Assembly: GCF_024609805.1 (NCBI RefSeq)
Contig: NZ_JANFVR010000008.1
Location: 1-40,390 of the forward strand
Length of the DNA: 40,390 bases
Origin: Tahibacter caeni
GTDB taxonomy: Bacteria; Pseudomonadota; Gammaproteobacteria; Xanthomonadales; Rhodanobacteraceae
Direction of reading: 5' to 3'
Of this stretch, positions 10,501-17,372 are shown piece after piece. The notes beneath the pieces are model-generated. The model was given only the letters and a program-made list of their open reading frames with translations, made no database searches and was not told where the DNA came from. A program made the position numbers and the translations under genes. How positions within the stretch are numbered: position 1 is the stretch's first letter; the number at the start of each line of letters is the position of its first letter.

Positions 10501-10536
10501 CTCAATGCCGACCGCCGTCGCAAGTCGCGTTGCTGA
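4510..10536 (+). CDS. Giant protein of unknown function (2,008 residues), helical middle and hydrophobic beta-rich C-terminus
   Basis: I do not recognise this family. The ATG at 4510 (MLVSQAHFF) is preferred over a GTG at 4477 because GAGG lies 5 nt upstream. There is no signal peptide. Residues 1-1100 are mostly beta-rich with several conserved-looking aromatic stretches, for example KGRIAGYWNRARHVIVYERT and IPLWNPDADPEVYPRP. Residues about 1110-1540 are charged, long helices (RRRVRDGLRSAVARELDDVR), probably coiled coil. Beta-rich sequence then returns. Residues about 1836-1957 are strongly hydrophobic and glycine-rich (FIAFLGGGGFLSGK, then AAAAFFFGPV and further apolar strands), followed by a basic tail ending RRRKSRC. 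Architecture alone suggests a structural or pore-like protein; no catalytic motif is visible. The stop overlaps the Shine-Dalgarno of the next gene, so the two are translated together. Confidence 0.9.
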   Translation: MLVSQAHFFVGENDAVKRLRLHRDAGQWRLDGTVLQNGTHGPLGRVEIYDDRGVLAFAAEGLRTGAAKIAITGTAAARKLAATIALPVFFNDGEGLVTATFDLSAAGGVVRFANRDPGDKVDPRPRVFRLPGGLDPPSRLMLDRDGEWKCELVSDPAPADDADGNDRVRTPTLSWHRIAPKGTMSDLLRLRGVDLGERADPLANEAGDIRLANSSNGPPATLSQQLAPSRRVALDVEQYLGETAWRIVVGPVSTADFCAVWTESLYRPLVDGLVRARGAALTFLPSLAPRGDAKRAAAGLSFAFVFKAALGRDAPDHRDVAHARLAGFEPLPSLANEERLSATILAGAGGAGTLPAKLAGTSSRLVFSLSYDAPRRIDLGALSLQVVGADVDAPPLPIRVALRSALAAGVVLERREAPPLDLSVDIEELALSHVRPGATDGVPDAARARTEPPLMLQPEEKALIRNARGADDGTLVVPLGTATGERRAWLRAAERYKPFRQRALSLEIRSAGDAAPQSVAVLDGAPLFVGKIADIQLEPAEGMEEIANYAESELDGSKWEIAGIRSSFDLRLPPQAVGENAEKGSRFAPAIAAGRPIDYRYAAPAKLLLKSSWFDQRFNEAPWNVRRVFGYAGQRAPGASVVSLDFELVYGLSTSFDATALPYRTQLAELGSRVGAPPPELRLDRLPQNDRRRGIVLDAAIELIGLRRRYDSRLAQLELYNPAERSQASGGRAAATADLQLDRGLHFELRPTAAMEHPFEPGRHWSGTGPGGGFLRGGALWAFESRTVYDEVVKVPDSRQGSVDRLRFSALGGYGEQRAVFADGKSIVSVRTEMGRLSSYVLERKGRIAGYWNRARHVIVYERTVLPSRQFRDDQPPHRGRPLLRKVSEYVEILEPRRSTRRPGQTALGARCVESIDFKSVVIPVDGAWGSDIEGGWVIPLWNPDADPEVYPRPTICPVFSGSEEETGSAPPISEPQRLRFYTSTRPGDGEDTEQWDPVERVDTRDVPLEAPGAPVEGRIGPADYLADDETLPAEAGEPLGMYYFTFPLDPQSRPANLVAGTQAARIAARLDNVTLVRGAAVVGGRDGGATLLGAISRGNDDFVRIANGARALAGLSDPDQRRDRVRALKDRLGTTSKALHDQLDATDQWLDAQRSQAGSLLRDTRRRVRDGLRSAVARELDDVRRALQTYRDEAVRFSASICRLERGEARQRAERWIDELQLIATGLAALPDDARRLLAREVDATAGRASELVDRARRDVETQADTLLAIVGDAATSWNVRRERLRAALPRVRQVRAEALATLATFVERLPHGAIAALLGDLAARARKMEAALGALENGLDHRLANAATPEAEIRAAIVALKQEVRALADDLVRPVDAVRGEIQMRIGELTFGASPLPQWPAAVRRNVLAVIDGVFDTAEDRCQVLGTRMRERFDAFLQWFDAGVAALAGKLEQAAAAFDALIAPVDDLHQRLGDAIDDSRAELDALLTRLETATGDAAERLAGQIATFTAPLRSAFDDVDRVLDRVRQAPSFRKPEETLRLVRALGEGPLLPNMTINRDRLAYVFDDYAAAIRSSPAAALVDRVGSDLKALGLRVPFDGLADVLVPPALRDFDLNRLLPSFAGLRNLEGLFAGLKMPDLSERGIRISHGFDKERQSAWLQGDIDVRLDRRVDVFSLAGLALGLDEGHLTGQSRVVATLDGLRDESTWGEIRGDWLLTFGGYTLVRFVDTPLRFDQSGSLRFDVDARKIVLDRALRWLEDVVKQFSDPDSGFTLALLKGDDGTPRGVRASLELPLPPQGAGAVTVAGIILSAFFELDIAKEPPRGGEPGFAISAGFGLGKPEMPFSLFIAFLGGGGFLSGKASYWPALKHDNFSAEVELGLSAGAAAAFFFGPVRGHAMVLVGLRARYVVIGKGGQLTAAVTLLITGSASLYGLVTIGLTLYLQLIYGADKSLRGDGYISVSVRISRFFKVSYSAPIRYQIAKGDGGGKNAADAYQLNADRRRKSRC

Positions 10537-10548
10537 AGGAGATATCGC

Positions 10549-13500
10549 GTGAGTGACTATCGCGTTCGCCTGCATCTGTTGCGGCTGCCGCAGCTCGACA
10601 AGGATGCCGCCTGCGGCTTCGCGCTCGGCATCGACGCCGACTTCGATCCCGCCGCCTTCGCCGCCGTGGACGGTGTCGGTCCGCAGCAGATTGCCGCGGT
10701 GCGCGCCGCTGTCCGCGATCGCCTGCCCGAGGACGATGCCGCCGGCTACGAGGCGGCGCTGGCAGTGCCTCTCGGATTGCTCATGCCCTGGACCTGGACC
10801 ATCGCCTCGCTCGATCTGCGCGGCGACGGCAATAGCGCACGAGCGACCTTGCTGCCCGGGCCGCTCGCGGAGGCGGACTGTCGCAAGGCGATCTACCAGT
10901 TCGTCGACCGCCGTCGCGAAGCAGGCGGGGCGTGGGCGGATACGCTCTACGATCCCGCGGCGGCGGCCCGGTATTGGTCGACGCCGCCCGCCGAGGTCGT
11001 GTTGCAGCCGCAGTCGTTCCCGCCGTGGGCCGCCGTGCTGGCCACGCTCGGCCAGGAAACCGCTCCGGTGCCGGTGCGTTATGCCGGCGTCTACCGGCTG
11101 TTCACCGTCCGGGCCGCCGAACTCGCGGCGCTCGGCAACGCCGTTCGCGCGAGGCTGCGTGTGGGCGCGCAGGACAACGATCTCGAGTTCGATTTTTCGA
11201 CCGATGAATCGATCGTCGTGAACATCACCGTCGACGGCCGCCCGGCCGAAATCGCCGCGCGGCTCGCCGCGTGCGATCCGCGTCCTGCGCACGGCTGGAT
11301 GCAGTCGGGCGGCTGGATCACGCAGACGGTCGCCTCGCAGGGCCCGGGACTGGACGTGCTGCCGCAACGCCTGCTGCCGTGGTTCGACCGGCCGGCCGTC
11401 TTGCTCCACGACGAAGGCGCGGTCGATCTCGATCTCGTCACGCGCGCGATCGACGAGAGGCCGGGCTTCGGCGCGCGCCACGCCGCGGGCGAAGTGCAGC
11501 TCGCGCTCGACGGTGCGAACCTGATTCGCGCCGTCGTGCAGGACCCGGCGGCCGTTGCCGCGCTCGAAGCGCGAGCGCAGGCCTGGGTATCGGAACCGAA
11601 CGTCGCCGCCCGGCTCGACGCGCTGCTCGGTGACGCTCGCGCCCGGCTGCCCGCCACGTGGAACGAGCATGCCGACGGCAGCGCGTTCGAGGACGCATGG
11701 CAACGACTCGACACCGCGGCACGTCGCGCGCGACTGCGCGAACTCGCGCTGGCGGTCGCGACGCCGGAAGCGCTGCTGCGCCGCTATCAGCGCCTCTGGA
11801 AAGACGTGGTGGCCGGATTGCCGTGGCCGTCGATCGCCGAAACCGACCTGGCGCGCCGCGTCGAGCTCGACGACGGCTCGGCCGGTGTCGCGGCGGTGCT
11901 GGCGGCGAACGGCGCGCTGGCTTCGCGCGGCGCGCTCGGCGCGGCGATCGCTGCCGCGCTGCAAGCCAGCCTCGCGATCGGTCCCGTCGCCGCGGCGGCC
12001 TGGAAGGATCTCGCCATCGAGGCCGTCTGGCCCGAGGCGCAGCCGGCCTCGCCGTCGGCCGACCCGTCCGACGCCGACGGCATCGCGCTGCAGATCCAGT
12101 CGGGGCAGAACGACGCGGCACTGGCGGACCTGTCCGGCGTGGGCTTGCTGATTCGCCGCGAGACGCCGGCACCGAGCGGCTGGCGCTGTCCGTCGCTCGG
12201 CGAGGGCCTGTGCGAACGCAGCGGTTTCACCTGGCCGCATGCGCTGAGCGCGCTGCCGTTCCAGCGCATGCAGGGCATGCTGCGCACCGGCGTCGTCTAT
12301 CGCGGCGACACGCTCGTGCAGTTCGACGACGCGCTCGCGGCACGGGCGGAAGCGCCCGGCGGTCCGGCGATCGAGTCGATGTATGCCGTGCGGATGCCGG
12401 AGGAGCCGCATCCCGACATGCAGGTTCCCGCGCTGGCCTATGGCGCCGACTACCGGCTCGCCGCATTCGCTCTGCCGAACCCCGGCGTGCTGCCAGCGGT
12501 GCTGCAGGCGCCCGGCGATCCGCTGCGCTTGCGCGACGGCCTGCGACAGCAGGACCTCGCCGGCATTCCCGCGCAGGACCTGGCGTTCCGCCGCCGCGCC
12601 GGCGTGCAGGCGCTCGAATTCATCGACGCTGCACGCCGGACGGCGCTGCGCGAGCCCGCAAGCGCCGGCGCGGCATATTCGCGCGACACGCCGCTGCTGG
12701 CGCATGAGCTGGAGCGGCCGCAGGCATTGCAGGATGCGCACCTGCTCGCGCCGCTGCTGCTGTTGCCGCAGCGGCATCCAGAGGCGCGGTTCGTCGTGCG
12801 GCCGCCGCGCATCGACTGCCTCGGCTTCGTGCGCTGGTGCGAATACGACCGGCTGAGCAATCCGGCGGACCATCGGTGGGACCGTTTCCTGCTCGCGGCC
12901 GAAGCGCTCGCCTGGTATCTCGAGGAGGCCGACGACGCCGAGCGCCGCCGCTGCCTGCCGACGGACCCTGCCGTCGCGGCGCTGCGGTTCTCGCTGCTCG
13001 ACGAAAACGGCGACGCGGTGGGCGAGGCGAAGGAGCGGCGCCTGCGCGCCGTACTGCCGCAGGACGTGCCGGACGACTATGGGCACGGAGACCTGTCGCG
13101 GGACGACCGCGGCCATGTCGGCATCGCACTGACGTTCGGCGGCGATGCAGCCTCGATCGCGCTCGACGGCGACATCCTGGCGATCCGCGTGCCCGAGGCG
13201 TCGGTGCACTATCTGCGCATGCAGCCGGTGAGCGACGCGCGAGACCTGGCGCGCTTCGCCGCCGGCACGCGCGGAACGTGGCCCGGCGTCGTCCTCCCGG
13301 TCGAATGCGCGACGCGTACCATCGGCATCGACGCGCAGCAGCTGTACCGCTCGCTCGCGCTGACCCTCGCCGACCCGCAGGCCTCACGCGACGTCGAGCT
13401 CTCGCTGGTCGTGGCCGACGCGGACCGCCGCGCCTTCCGGCGCATCTGGAAGATCGAGACGGGAACGCAAGCCTGGCGCTGGCAAGGGCGGCCGTTCCAG

Positions 13501-15237
13501 CCGCCGCCGCGCACGGCGCCGGCGCCGGCCGTCGATTCCGCCGGCGCGGCGGACCTCGACTGGGAAGCGGACGCGTTCGCCGATCGCGCGCCCGAGGCGG
13601 CGCACGTATCGTCGTGCCGTGTGCTCGCCGGCGCGAGCGTGCTGTTGCGACGCGAACCCGGCGGTGGCGACACGCGCGAACGCTACTTCCGCTTCTCCGT
13701 CGCCGCTCACCATCGCTACGCGGACATCTACCGCGCGCTCGGGGAGCCGCTGCCGGCGCACGAAGCACGGCTGTCCGCGCGACGCCGGCGCGAAGCACCG
13801 TATCCGTTCAACGATCCGTGGCTGCCGGCGCTGCGGCCCGGCCGCAACACGGAGCCGGTGCCGCCGCCGCTGGTCAAGGCGTTCGTGCCGCTGACGCTCG
13901 CCGCGGAATCGCGCAGCGCCTCCGGCGTGATGTGCCTGCTCAACGAAGGCTTCTGCGACATCGGCGGCACCGCCGAAGGCATCGAAGCCGTCATCGACGA
14001 CGTCTGGCTGAAGACGTCCGACGGCGCAGAGACCGGCCTGCAGCAGTTCGGTGCCGATCCGCTCTTCAGCGGCGCCGAACGATCCGGCGCGGAGGAACCG
14101 CTGCGGACGCTCGACGTGCGCGGACCGCTGGGCCACACGTTCGACACCGACACCGTCGCGCCGCTGTTCGTCGCCACGTCCTTCCTGCTCGATCCGCCGG
14201 ACGATGCGCTGCCTTTCCATTTCATGAAACTCAAATTGCGCCGCGTGCTCGATCCCGCCGGCATGGGCGACCCGAAAGCGCCGCCGACCGCTGCCGACGC
14301 CGCGACCGTCGCCGCCCGTGGCGAGTTCGTGGCCGTGATCGATCCGGAAGACGTCGACGGCGTCGCGACGCTGTCGCTCGGCACGTCCGAACCGGCCGCA
14401 TTGCGCCTGCACGTCGACGAGGCGGGATGGCGCTTCGATGTGCAAGGCGCATTCAGGCGCGTGCTGAAGGGAGCGGGTAAGGGACGGCTGAGCCTCTACG
14501 TGAAACGCCTGCGTGACGTGCGCGAACTGGGCCGGGTCGTCGGGTCGGACTGGGAAGTCGCCGCCTGCGTGGCCGAAACGCGGAACGGCAGGCCGCTGCG
14601 GCGGCGCGTCTTCAGCGCTTCGCTGTCCCATCGCCACGCGTCCCAGCCGCTGGGTTTCGGGATCTCGCTCGCGGGTTGCTCGGGTGCGCGCATCGCGTCG
14701 GGGCCGCGGCTGTCGGACTACACGCCGCCGACATGGACCCAATGCCTGCCGGACCGGCGCTGGCTGCTGCCGCCCGGGTTCGACGCGCTGACATTGCGCG
14801 TTGCCGATGCGGGCTTCACGTTGCGCGACGCCAGAGGCGACACGGTCGCGCTGCAGTCCGTTCCGCTCGCGAACGAAGGCGGCGCCGACGGCATGCCGCG
14901 CGGCGTCGCGCAACTGCTGCTGGTGACGCGCAGGTCGCGCGGCATCGACGGACGGGAGTTCGACGCCTACGTCGGCCTCTACGCGCACGCCGCGGCCAGC
15001 GGCGCGTTCGAGACGATCGATGGCGCCGACGTGCGCGCGGTCGATGCGGGACTGCGCGTGCGGCTGGTCTGGGTGCAGGTCGTTCCCGCCTGTTTCGATC
15101 GGCCGTTCGCGCGCAACGGATTCTGGAACCTGTGCTTCCCGGCCGCCGATGACGACGGACGACCGGTCGACGCGCAGGCGCGCATCGTCGGATTGTCGGA
15201 GTCTTGCGAGGTCAAGGCGGCGGAGCAGGGCGGGTGA
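10549..15237 (+). CDS. Giant protein of unknown function (1,562 residues), partner of the upstream giant
   Basis: The GTG start at 10549 is fixed by a perfect AAGGAG (10536-10541) whose first A is the last base of the preceding stop codon. Twelve bases separate the two genes. No signal peptide, transmembrane helix or lipobox is seen, so it is a soluble cytoplasmic protein or is exported by a dedicated route. It is a mixed alpha/beta protein with a helical, Ala-rich part (about residues 330-510) and later beta-rich segments. Aromatic- and Cys-containing blocks look conserved rather than random: PPRIDCLGFVRWCEYDR, GVMCLLNEGFCDIGG and FHFMKLKLRRVLDPA. I cannot assign a family. Codon use and GC match the neighbouring genes, so no recent foreign origin is evident. 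Co-translation and similar size suggest a complex with the 2,008-residue protein. Confidence 0.9.
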   Translation: MSDYRVRLHLLRLPQLDKDAACGFALGIDADFDPAAFAAVDGVGPQQIAAVRAAVRDRLPEDDAAGYEAALAVPLGLLMPWTWTIASLDLRGDGNSARATLLPGPLAEADCRKAIYQFVDRRREAGGAWADTLYDPAAAARYWSTPPAEVVLQPQSFPPWAAVLATLGQETAPVPVRYAGVYRLFTVRAAELAALGNAVRARLRVGAQDNDLEFDFSTDESIVVNITVDGRPAEIAARLAACDPRPAHGWMQSGGWITQTVASQGPGLDVLPQRLLPWFDRPAVLLHDEGAVDLDLVTRAIDERPGFGARHAAGEVQLALDGANLIRAVVQDPAAVAALEARAQAWVSEPNVAARLDALLGDARARLPATWNEHADGSAFEDAWQRLDTAARRARLRELALAVATPEALLRRYQRLWKDVVAGLPWPSIAETDLARRVELDDGSAGVAAVLAANGALASRGALGAAIAAALQASLAIGPVAAAAWKDLAIEAVWPEAQPASPSADPSDADGIALQIQSGQNDAALADLSGVGLLIRRETPAPSGWRCPSLGEGLCERSGFTWPHALSALPFQRMQGMLRTGVVYRGDTLVQFDDALAARAEAPGGPAIESMYAVRMPEEPHPDMQVPALAYGADYRLAAFALPNPGVLPAVLQAPGDPLRLRDGLRQQDLAGIPAQDLAFRRRAGVQALEFIDAARRTALREPASAGAAYSRDTPLLAHELERPQALQDAHLLAPLLLLPQRHPEARFVVRPPRIDCLGFVRWCEYDRLSNPADHRWDRFLLAAEALAWYLEEADDAERRRCLPTDPAVAALRFSLLDENGDAVGEAKERRLRAVLPQDVPDDYGHGDLSRDDRGHVGIALTFGGDAASIALDGDILAIRVPEASVHYLRMQPVSDARDLARFAAGTRGTWPGVVLPVECATRTIGIDAQQLYRSLALTLADPQASRDVELSLVVADADRRAFRRIWKIETGTQAWRWQGRPFQPPPRTAPAPAVDSAGAADLDWEADAFADRAPEAAHVSSCRVLAGASVLLRREPGGGDTRERYFRFSVAAHHRYADIYRALGEPLPAHEARLSARRRREAPYPFNDPWLPALRPGRNTEPVPPPLVKAFVPLTLAAESRSASGVMCLLNEGFCDIGGTAEGIEAVIDDVWLKTSDGAETGLQQFGADPLFSGAERSGAEEPLRTLDVRGPLGHTFDTDTVAPLFVATSFLLDPPDDALPFHFMKLKLRRVLDPAGMGDPKAPPTAADAATVAARGEFVAVIDPEDVDGVATLSLGTSEPAALRLHVDEAGWRFDVQGAFRRVLKGAGKGRLSLYVKRLRDVRELGRVVGSDWEVAACVAETRNGRPLRRRVFSASLSHRHASQPLGFGISLAGCSGARIASGPRLSDYTPPTWTQCLPDRRWLLPPGFDALTLRVADAGFTLRDARGDTVALQSVPLANEGGADGMPRGVAQLLLVTRRSRGIDGREFDAYVGLYAHAAASGAFETIDGADVRAVDAGLRVRLVWVQVVPACFDRPFARNGFWNLCFPAADDDGRPVDAQARIVGLSESCEVKAAEQGG

Positions 15238-15412
15238 CTGAAACGACAAGTCGCCGGTCGTCGCCGTCACGCCGCCTGGCTGCCGGCGACCGCGTGCGAC
15301 ACCGGCGCCGTGCTCTACGACGCAACCTCCAGCCATCGCCACCGACTGCCGGATATCGCGATCGTGCTGCTTTCCGTTTTCGAGATCGTGCCGGTGCGGG
15401 CCGGGAAGCAGG

Positions 15413-15430
15413 GCAGGCGTTCAAGCCTGC
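15413..15430 (-). terminator. Short hairpin after the DUF4136 gene
   Basis: GCAGGC (15413-15418) and GCCTGC (15425-15430) form a 6-bp stem with a 6-nt loop, touching the stop codon of the minus-strand lipoprotein gene. No T-tract follows, so termination here is weakly supported. A second, looser pair (15250-15257 with 15283-15290, 25-nt loop) lies in the same convergent gap. Confidence 0.3.
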
Positions 15431-15966
15431 TAGCGTTCACGCGCGGCTTCGGGAAACTCGCGAAACATCCGGCGGACGGCCTCGATCGCCTCGCGGTCCT
15501 GGCGCGCTTCCGAATCCGGCACGTAGCCCTGTGCCAGGCCGCGCCAGATCGCACGCTGCGTCCTGGCGTCGAAGACATCCAGCACCAGCGTCCCGATACG
15601 CAGCACGCGCAGTTCGATGCGCTGGATGCCGCCGGATGCGTGTCCGTGCCAGTTCCAGCCGTCCCAGCCGGCGTCCTGGTAAAAGTAGTTGAGCGAGGCG
15701 TCTTCGCGGGAGGATACGTTGCCGACGAGGAGTACGTCGGCTTGCGCATCCGGTGCGGACCGCCACCCCTTCGCCGCGAACTCGGCATCGACGGCCGATA
15801 CGACCCGTTGCCGAAGCATCGGATTGCTGATCGGCGGAAGCTGCTTCCATGCATACGTCCGATAGACGCTGAAGTCCACGGTGTCATCCTGCTGAACGTG
15901 GATGGCGGGGGCGGACACACACCCTGCCAGCATGCCGCACAACACGAGAAGCCCACCACATTTCAC
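15430..15966 (-). CDS. DUF4136-family lipoprotein
   Basis: 178 residues from a GTG at 15966, chosen because GGAG lies 7 nt upstream and the start gives a short lipoprotein signal (VKCGGLLVLCGMLAGC) with lipobox L-A-G-C, Cys at residue 16. The rest follows the DUF4136 plan: an N-terminal DFSVYRTYAW strand motif, a helix with VDAEFAAKGWR, a Gly/Trp-rich loop (GWDGWNWHGHASGG), the strand pair TLVLDVFDARTQRAIWRG, and the terminal helix EAVRRMFREFP. These are small outer-membrane-anchored proteins of unknown function. Asp at position +2 is absent, so outer-membrane sorting is likely. An FNR-type promoter lies immediately upstream, so expression probably rises when oxygen is low. Family call is firm, role unknown. 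Confidence 0.85.
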   Translation of the reverse strand: MKCGGLLVLCGMLAGCVSAPAIHVQQDDTVDFSVYRTYAWKQLPPISNPMLRQRVVSAVDAEFAAKGWRSAPDAQADVLLVGNVSSREDASLNYFYQDAGWDGWNWHGHASGGIQRIELRVLRIGTLVLDVFDARTQRAIWRGLAQGYVPDSEARQDREAIEAVRRMFREFPEAARER

Positions 15967-15997
15967 GACGTTTCTCCGGCGCGCCCTGGTCGCTTCC

Positions 15998-16038
15998 AGT
16001 ATCCGTCGGACCGATACGCGTGCCTTGACGCAGATCAA
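15998..16038 (-). promoter_or_regulatory. FNR/ANR-type class II promoter of the DUF4136 lipoprotein
   Basis: TTGACGCAGATCAA (16025-16038) matches the FNR/ANR consensus TTGAT-N4-ATCAA at 9 of 10 positions. A -10-like hexamer GATACT (minus strand; 15998-16003) is centred 31 bp downstream. That is the spacing expected when FNR binds at -41.5, and it places the transcript start about 25 nt before the GTG at 15966. Sequence and spacing are seen directly; regulation is inferred. Confidence 0.65.
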
Positions 16039-16081
16039 TGCTCCTGCCTTGGCGCGCACGCCGAGCGCAAGCGCAGCAGCG

Positions 16082-16379
16082 CAACAGGATCACCGCCCGC
16101 GTCAGCGCGGCGCCGATGCGGATCCCGAAGACCGGCGGGGCGGCCGGTCCGTTGAAGACGCGGTCGTCGCGGGCCAGGAATGCGCCGATCGTGGCAGCCA
16201 TGCCGGTGAGCGCGAGCGGCTTGGCGCGCACGGCGGACGCATCGACGACCGCGGCAGCGGCGTCGTGCCATGGGCGCGGGCCTGCGCGATGAAGTCGACG
16301 AACAGATGGCGCAGCGCACGATACTGCCGGCCAGCGCGATCATTTCCGCCGTCGAGGTGACGGTGAATTGCGCCCGGAA
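16082..16379 (-). pseudogene. Frameshifted C-terminal remnant of an RND efflux pump
   Basis: Three segments in successive frames line up with the last membrane region of AcrB/HAE1-type RND pumps: AQFTVTSTAEMIALAGSIVR, then LFVDFIAQARAHG, then AVRAKPLALTGMAATIGAF followed by RVFNG and PPVFGIRIGAALTRAVILL. The first break is a one-base loss at about 16304-16308 (ATC-TG-TTC where ATC-CTG-TTC is expected); the second lies near 16251-16256. The large periplasmic and N-terminal parts are absent. Substitutions at normally conserved positions (for example Cys-Ala for Asn-Ser in the V-R-N-S-I stretch) show advanced decay. The remnant ends about 40 bp before the FNR box of the lipoprotein gene. Family recognition is from motif order. 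Confidence 0.7.
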
Positions 16380-16454
16380 CAAGGCATGTCCCGGCGGAAT
16401 GGGCGTGTTTTCCGTTTGGTCGTAGTGAACGCCTTGCGTTCTGCCGATCTCGTC

Positions 16455-16907
16455 TCAGGCCCGCGCAGCAGGGATGACGAGTACAGGGATCGTGCTATGC
16501 GTGAGGACTTTTTGCGTTTCGCTGCCGAGCAGGAATCCTTCCAATCCCCGGCGACCGTGCGATGCCATGCAAATGAGGTCGCACCCGCGCGCGTTGGCCG
16601 ATTTGATGATCGCCCGGTGGGGATGCTCGTCACGCTCGCTCACCACATCGCAATCCAATCCGGCTCGCTTGGCAGCTTGAGCGGCAACGCTCAGGTAGCT
16701 CTGAGCCTGTTCTTCGGTCCGTTGAAAGAACGTGGCGCGATCCTCTTCGAGCATCTCCATGAGATAGCCATAGGTGTGGAACAGCGGACAAACATGGAGG
16801 AAGGTCACCCTTGCGCCGAGCGCTTTCGCCAGGCGGACAGCCACGTCCGTGGCGGTTTCCGATTGCGCCGTGCCATCGGTGGGTACGAGGATGTGCCTTG
16901 CGAGCAT
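16455..16907 (-). CDS. Universal stress protein, UspA family
   Basis: 150 residues from the ATG at 16907 (MLARHILVPTDGT), preceded by GGAGAAGG; a longer frame to 16976 would run into the FNR box and is rejected. It is a single Usp domain: strand 1 HILVPTDG with the nucleotide-contacting Asp, the helix ETATDVAVRLAKALGA, strand RVTFLHV, and CDLICMASHGRRGLEGFLLGS. The last contains the G-x2-G...G-S ATP-binding loop. It closes with VLTHSTIPVLVI. It belongs to the ATP-binding type. The insert FHTYGYLMEMLEEDRATFFQ is seen in Usp proteins of environmental proteobacteria. Cytoplasmic; a role in survival under low oxygen or growth arrest is inferred from the family and its FNR-type promoter. Confidence 0.93.
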   Translation of the reverse strand: MLARHILVPTDGTAQSETATDVAVRLAKALGARVTFLHVCPLFHTYGYLMEMLEEDRATFFQRTEEQAQSYLSVAAQAAKRAGLDCDVVSERDEHPHRAIIKSANARGCDLICMASHGRRGLEGFLLGSETQKVLTHSTIPVLVIPAARA

Positions 16908-16935
16908 GGCGGCCTTCTCCGGCAGTGACGCCGGC

Positions 16936-16976
16936 AATCTAAGCTGTTTGCCGCAAGAGCACTTGACCCAGGTCAA
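16936..16976 (-). promoter_or_regulatory. FNR/ANR-type class II promoter of usp
   Basis: TTGACCCAGGTCAA (16963-16976) is a perfect palindrome of the FNR/ANR/DNR type (TTGAC-N4-GTCAA). A -10-like hexamer TAGATT (minus strand; 16936-16941) is centred exactly 31 bp downstream, the class II geometry, predicting a start about 20 nt before the usp ATG. The lipoprotein gene next to it has the same arrangement. Confidence 0.7.
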
Positions 16977-17097
16977 GCCTGTGAACTGTTCCTCAGCGGA
17001 GGACCGGTAGCCATTTCGGCAGCGGCGCGGCTTTCATGCGGTGCTCAGCGGTCGACAGCGGCCGCTTTTGCATGGCTTTACGTCCGGACGCGCGCCG

Positions 17098-17251
17098 TCA
17101 TGACACCAGCCGGCGCGTCTTGCGGTGCTCCCGACCGCCGATGTGGGGCTCCTCGCCGGATCGCCGCAGATCCTGCATCTTGGCCGCGGCGACCTCGCTG
17201 CGCCGGAGGCCGACGCCGGCGAAGCCGAGGCAGGGCACGGCGGTGTCGCAG
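17098..17251 (-). pseudogene. Decayed fragment of a tyrosine recombinase/integrase
   Basis: Minus-strand frames give LRHRRAL and then, after a frame change near 17231, LGFAGVGLRRSEVAAAKMQDL followed by HRKTRR and a stop at 17098-17100. This resembles the start of the catalytic domain of phage-type integrases (L-R-D-R-A-L-L-L-L-G-F-A-G-x-L-R-R-S-E-L-x-x-L), where the first Arg of G-L-R-R-S-E is catalytic. The later H-x-x-R and Tyr motifs are absent. Only about 45 residues are recognisable, so this is a scar of a lost element. Confidence 0.5.
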
Positions 17252-17372
17252 GGCGGCCGTCAACGACGTGCTGTGCCGGCTCGGCAACTTCTCACCGAGC
17301 GGGACCTCGCCGCCGGCACACAGGAAAGCCTGGTCCAGCCGGTGCGGCACGATCCTCTCGCGCGAACCGGAC

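Noticed and set aside
6694-13209. Open frame of 2,171 codons antisense to the two giant genes
   Set aside because: It is Arg/Ala/Gly-rich without domain patterns, has no ribosome-binding site, and mirrors the codon phase of the real plus-strand genes. High GC with a biased third position opens such frames.
13384-15342. Minus-strand open frame opposite the end of the second giant gene
   Set aside because: Shadow frame with no protein-like pattern; the plus-strand gene has a perfect SD and continuous composition.
16368-16928. Plus-strand open frame opposite usp
   Set aside because: Antisense shadow of a clear UspA domain.
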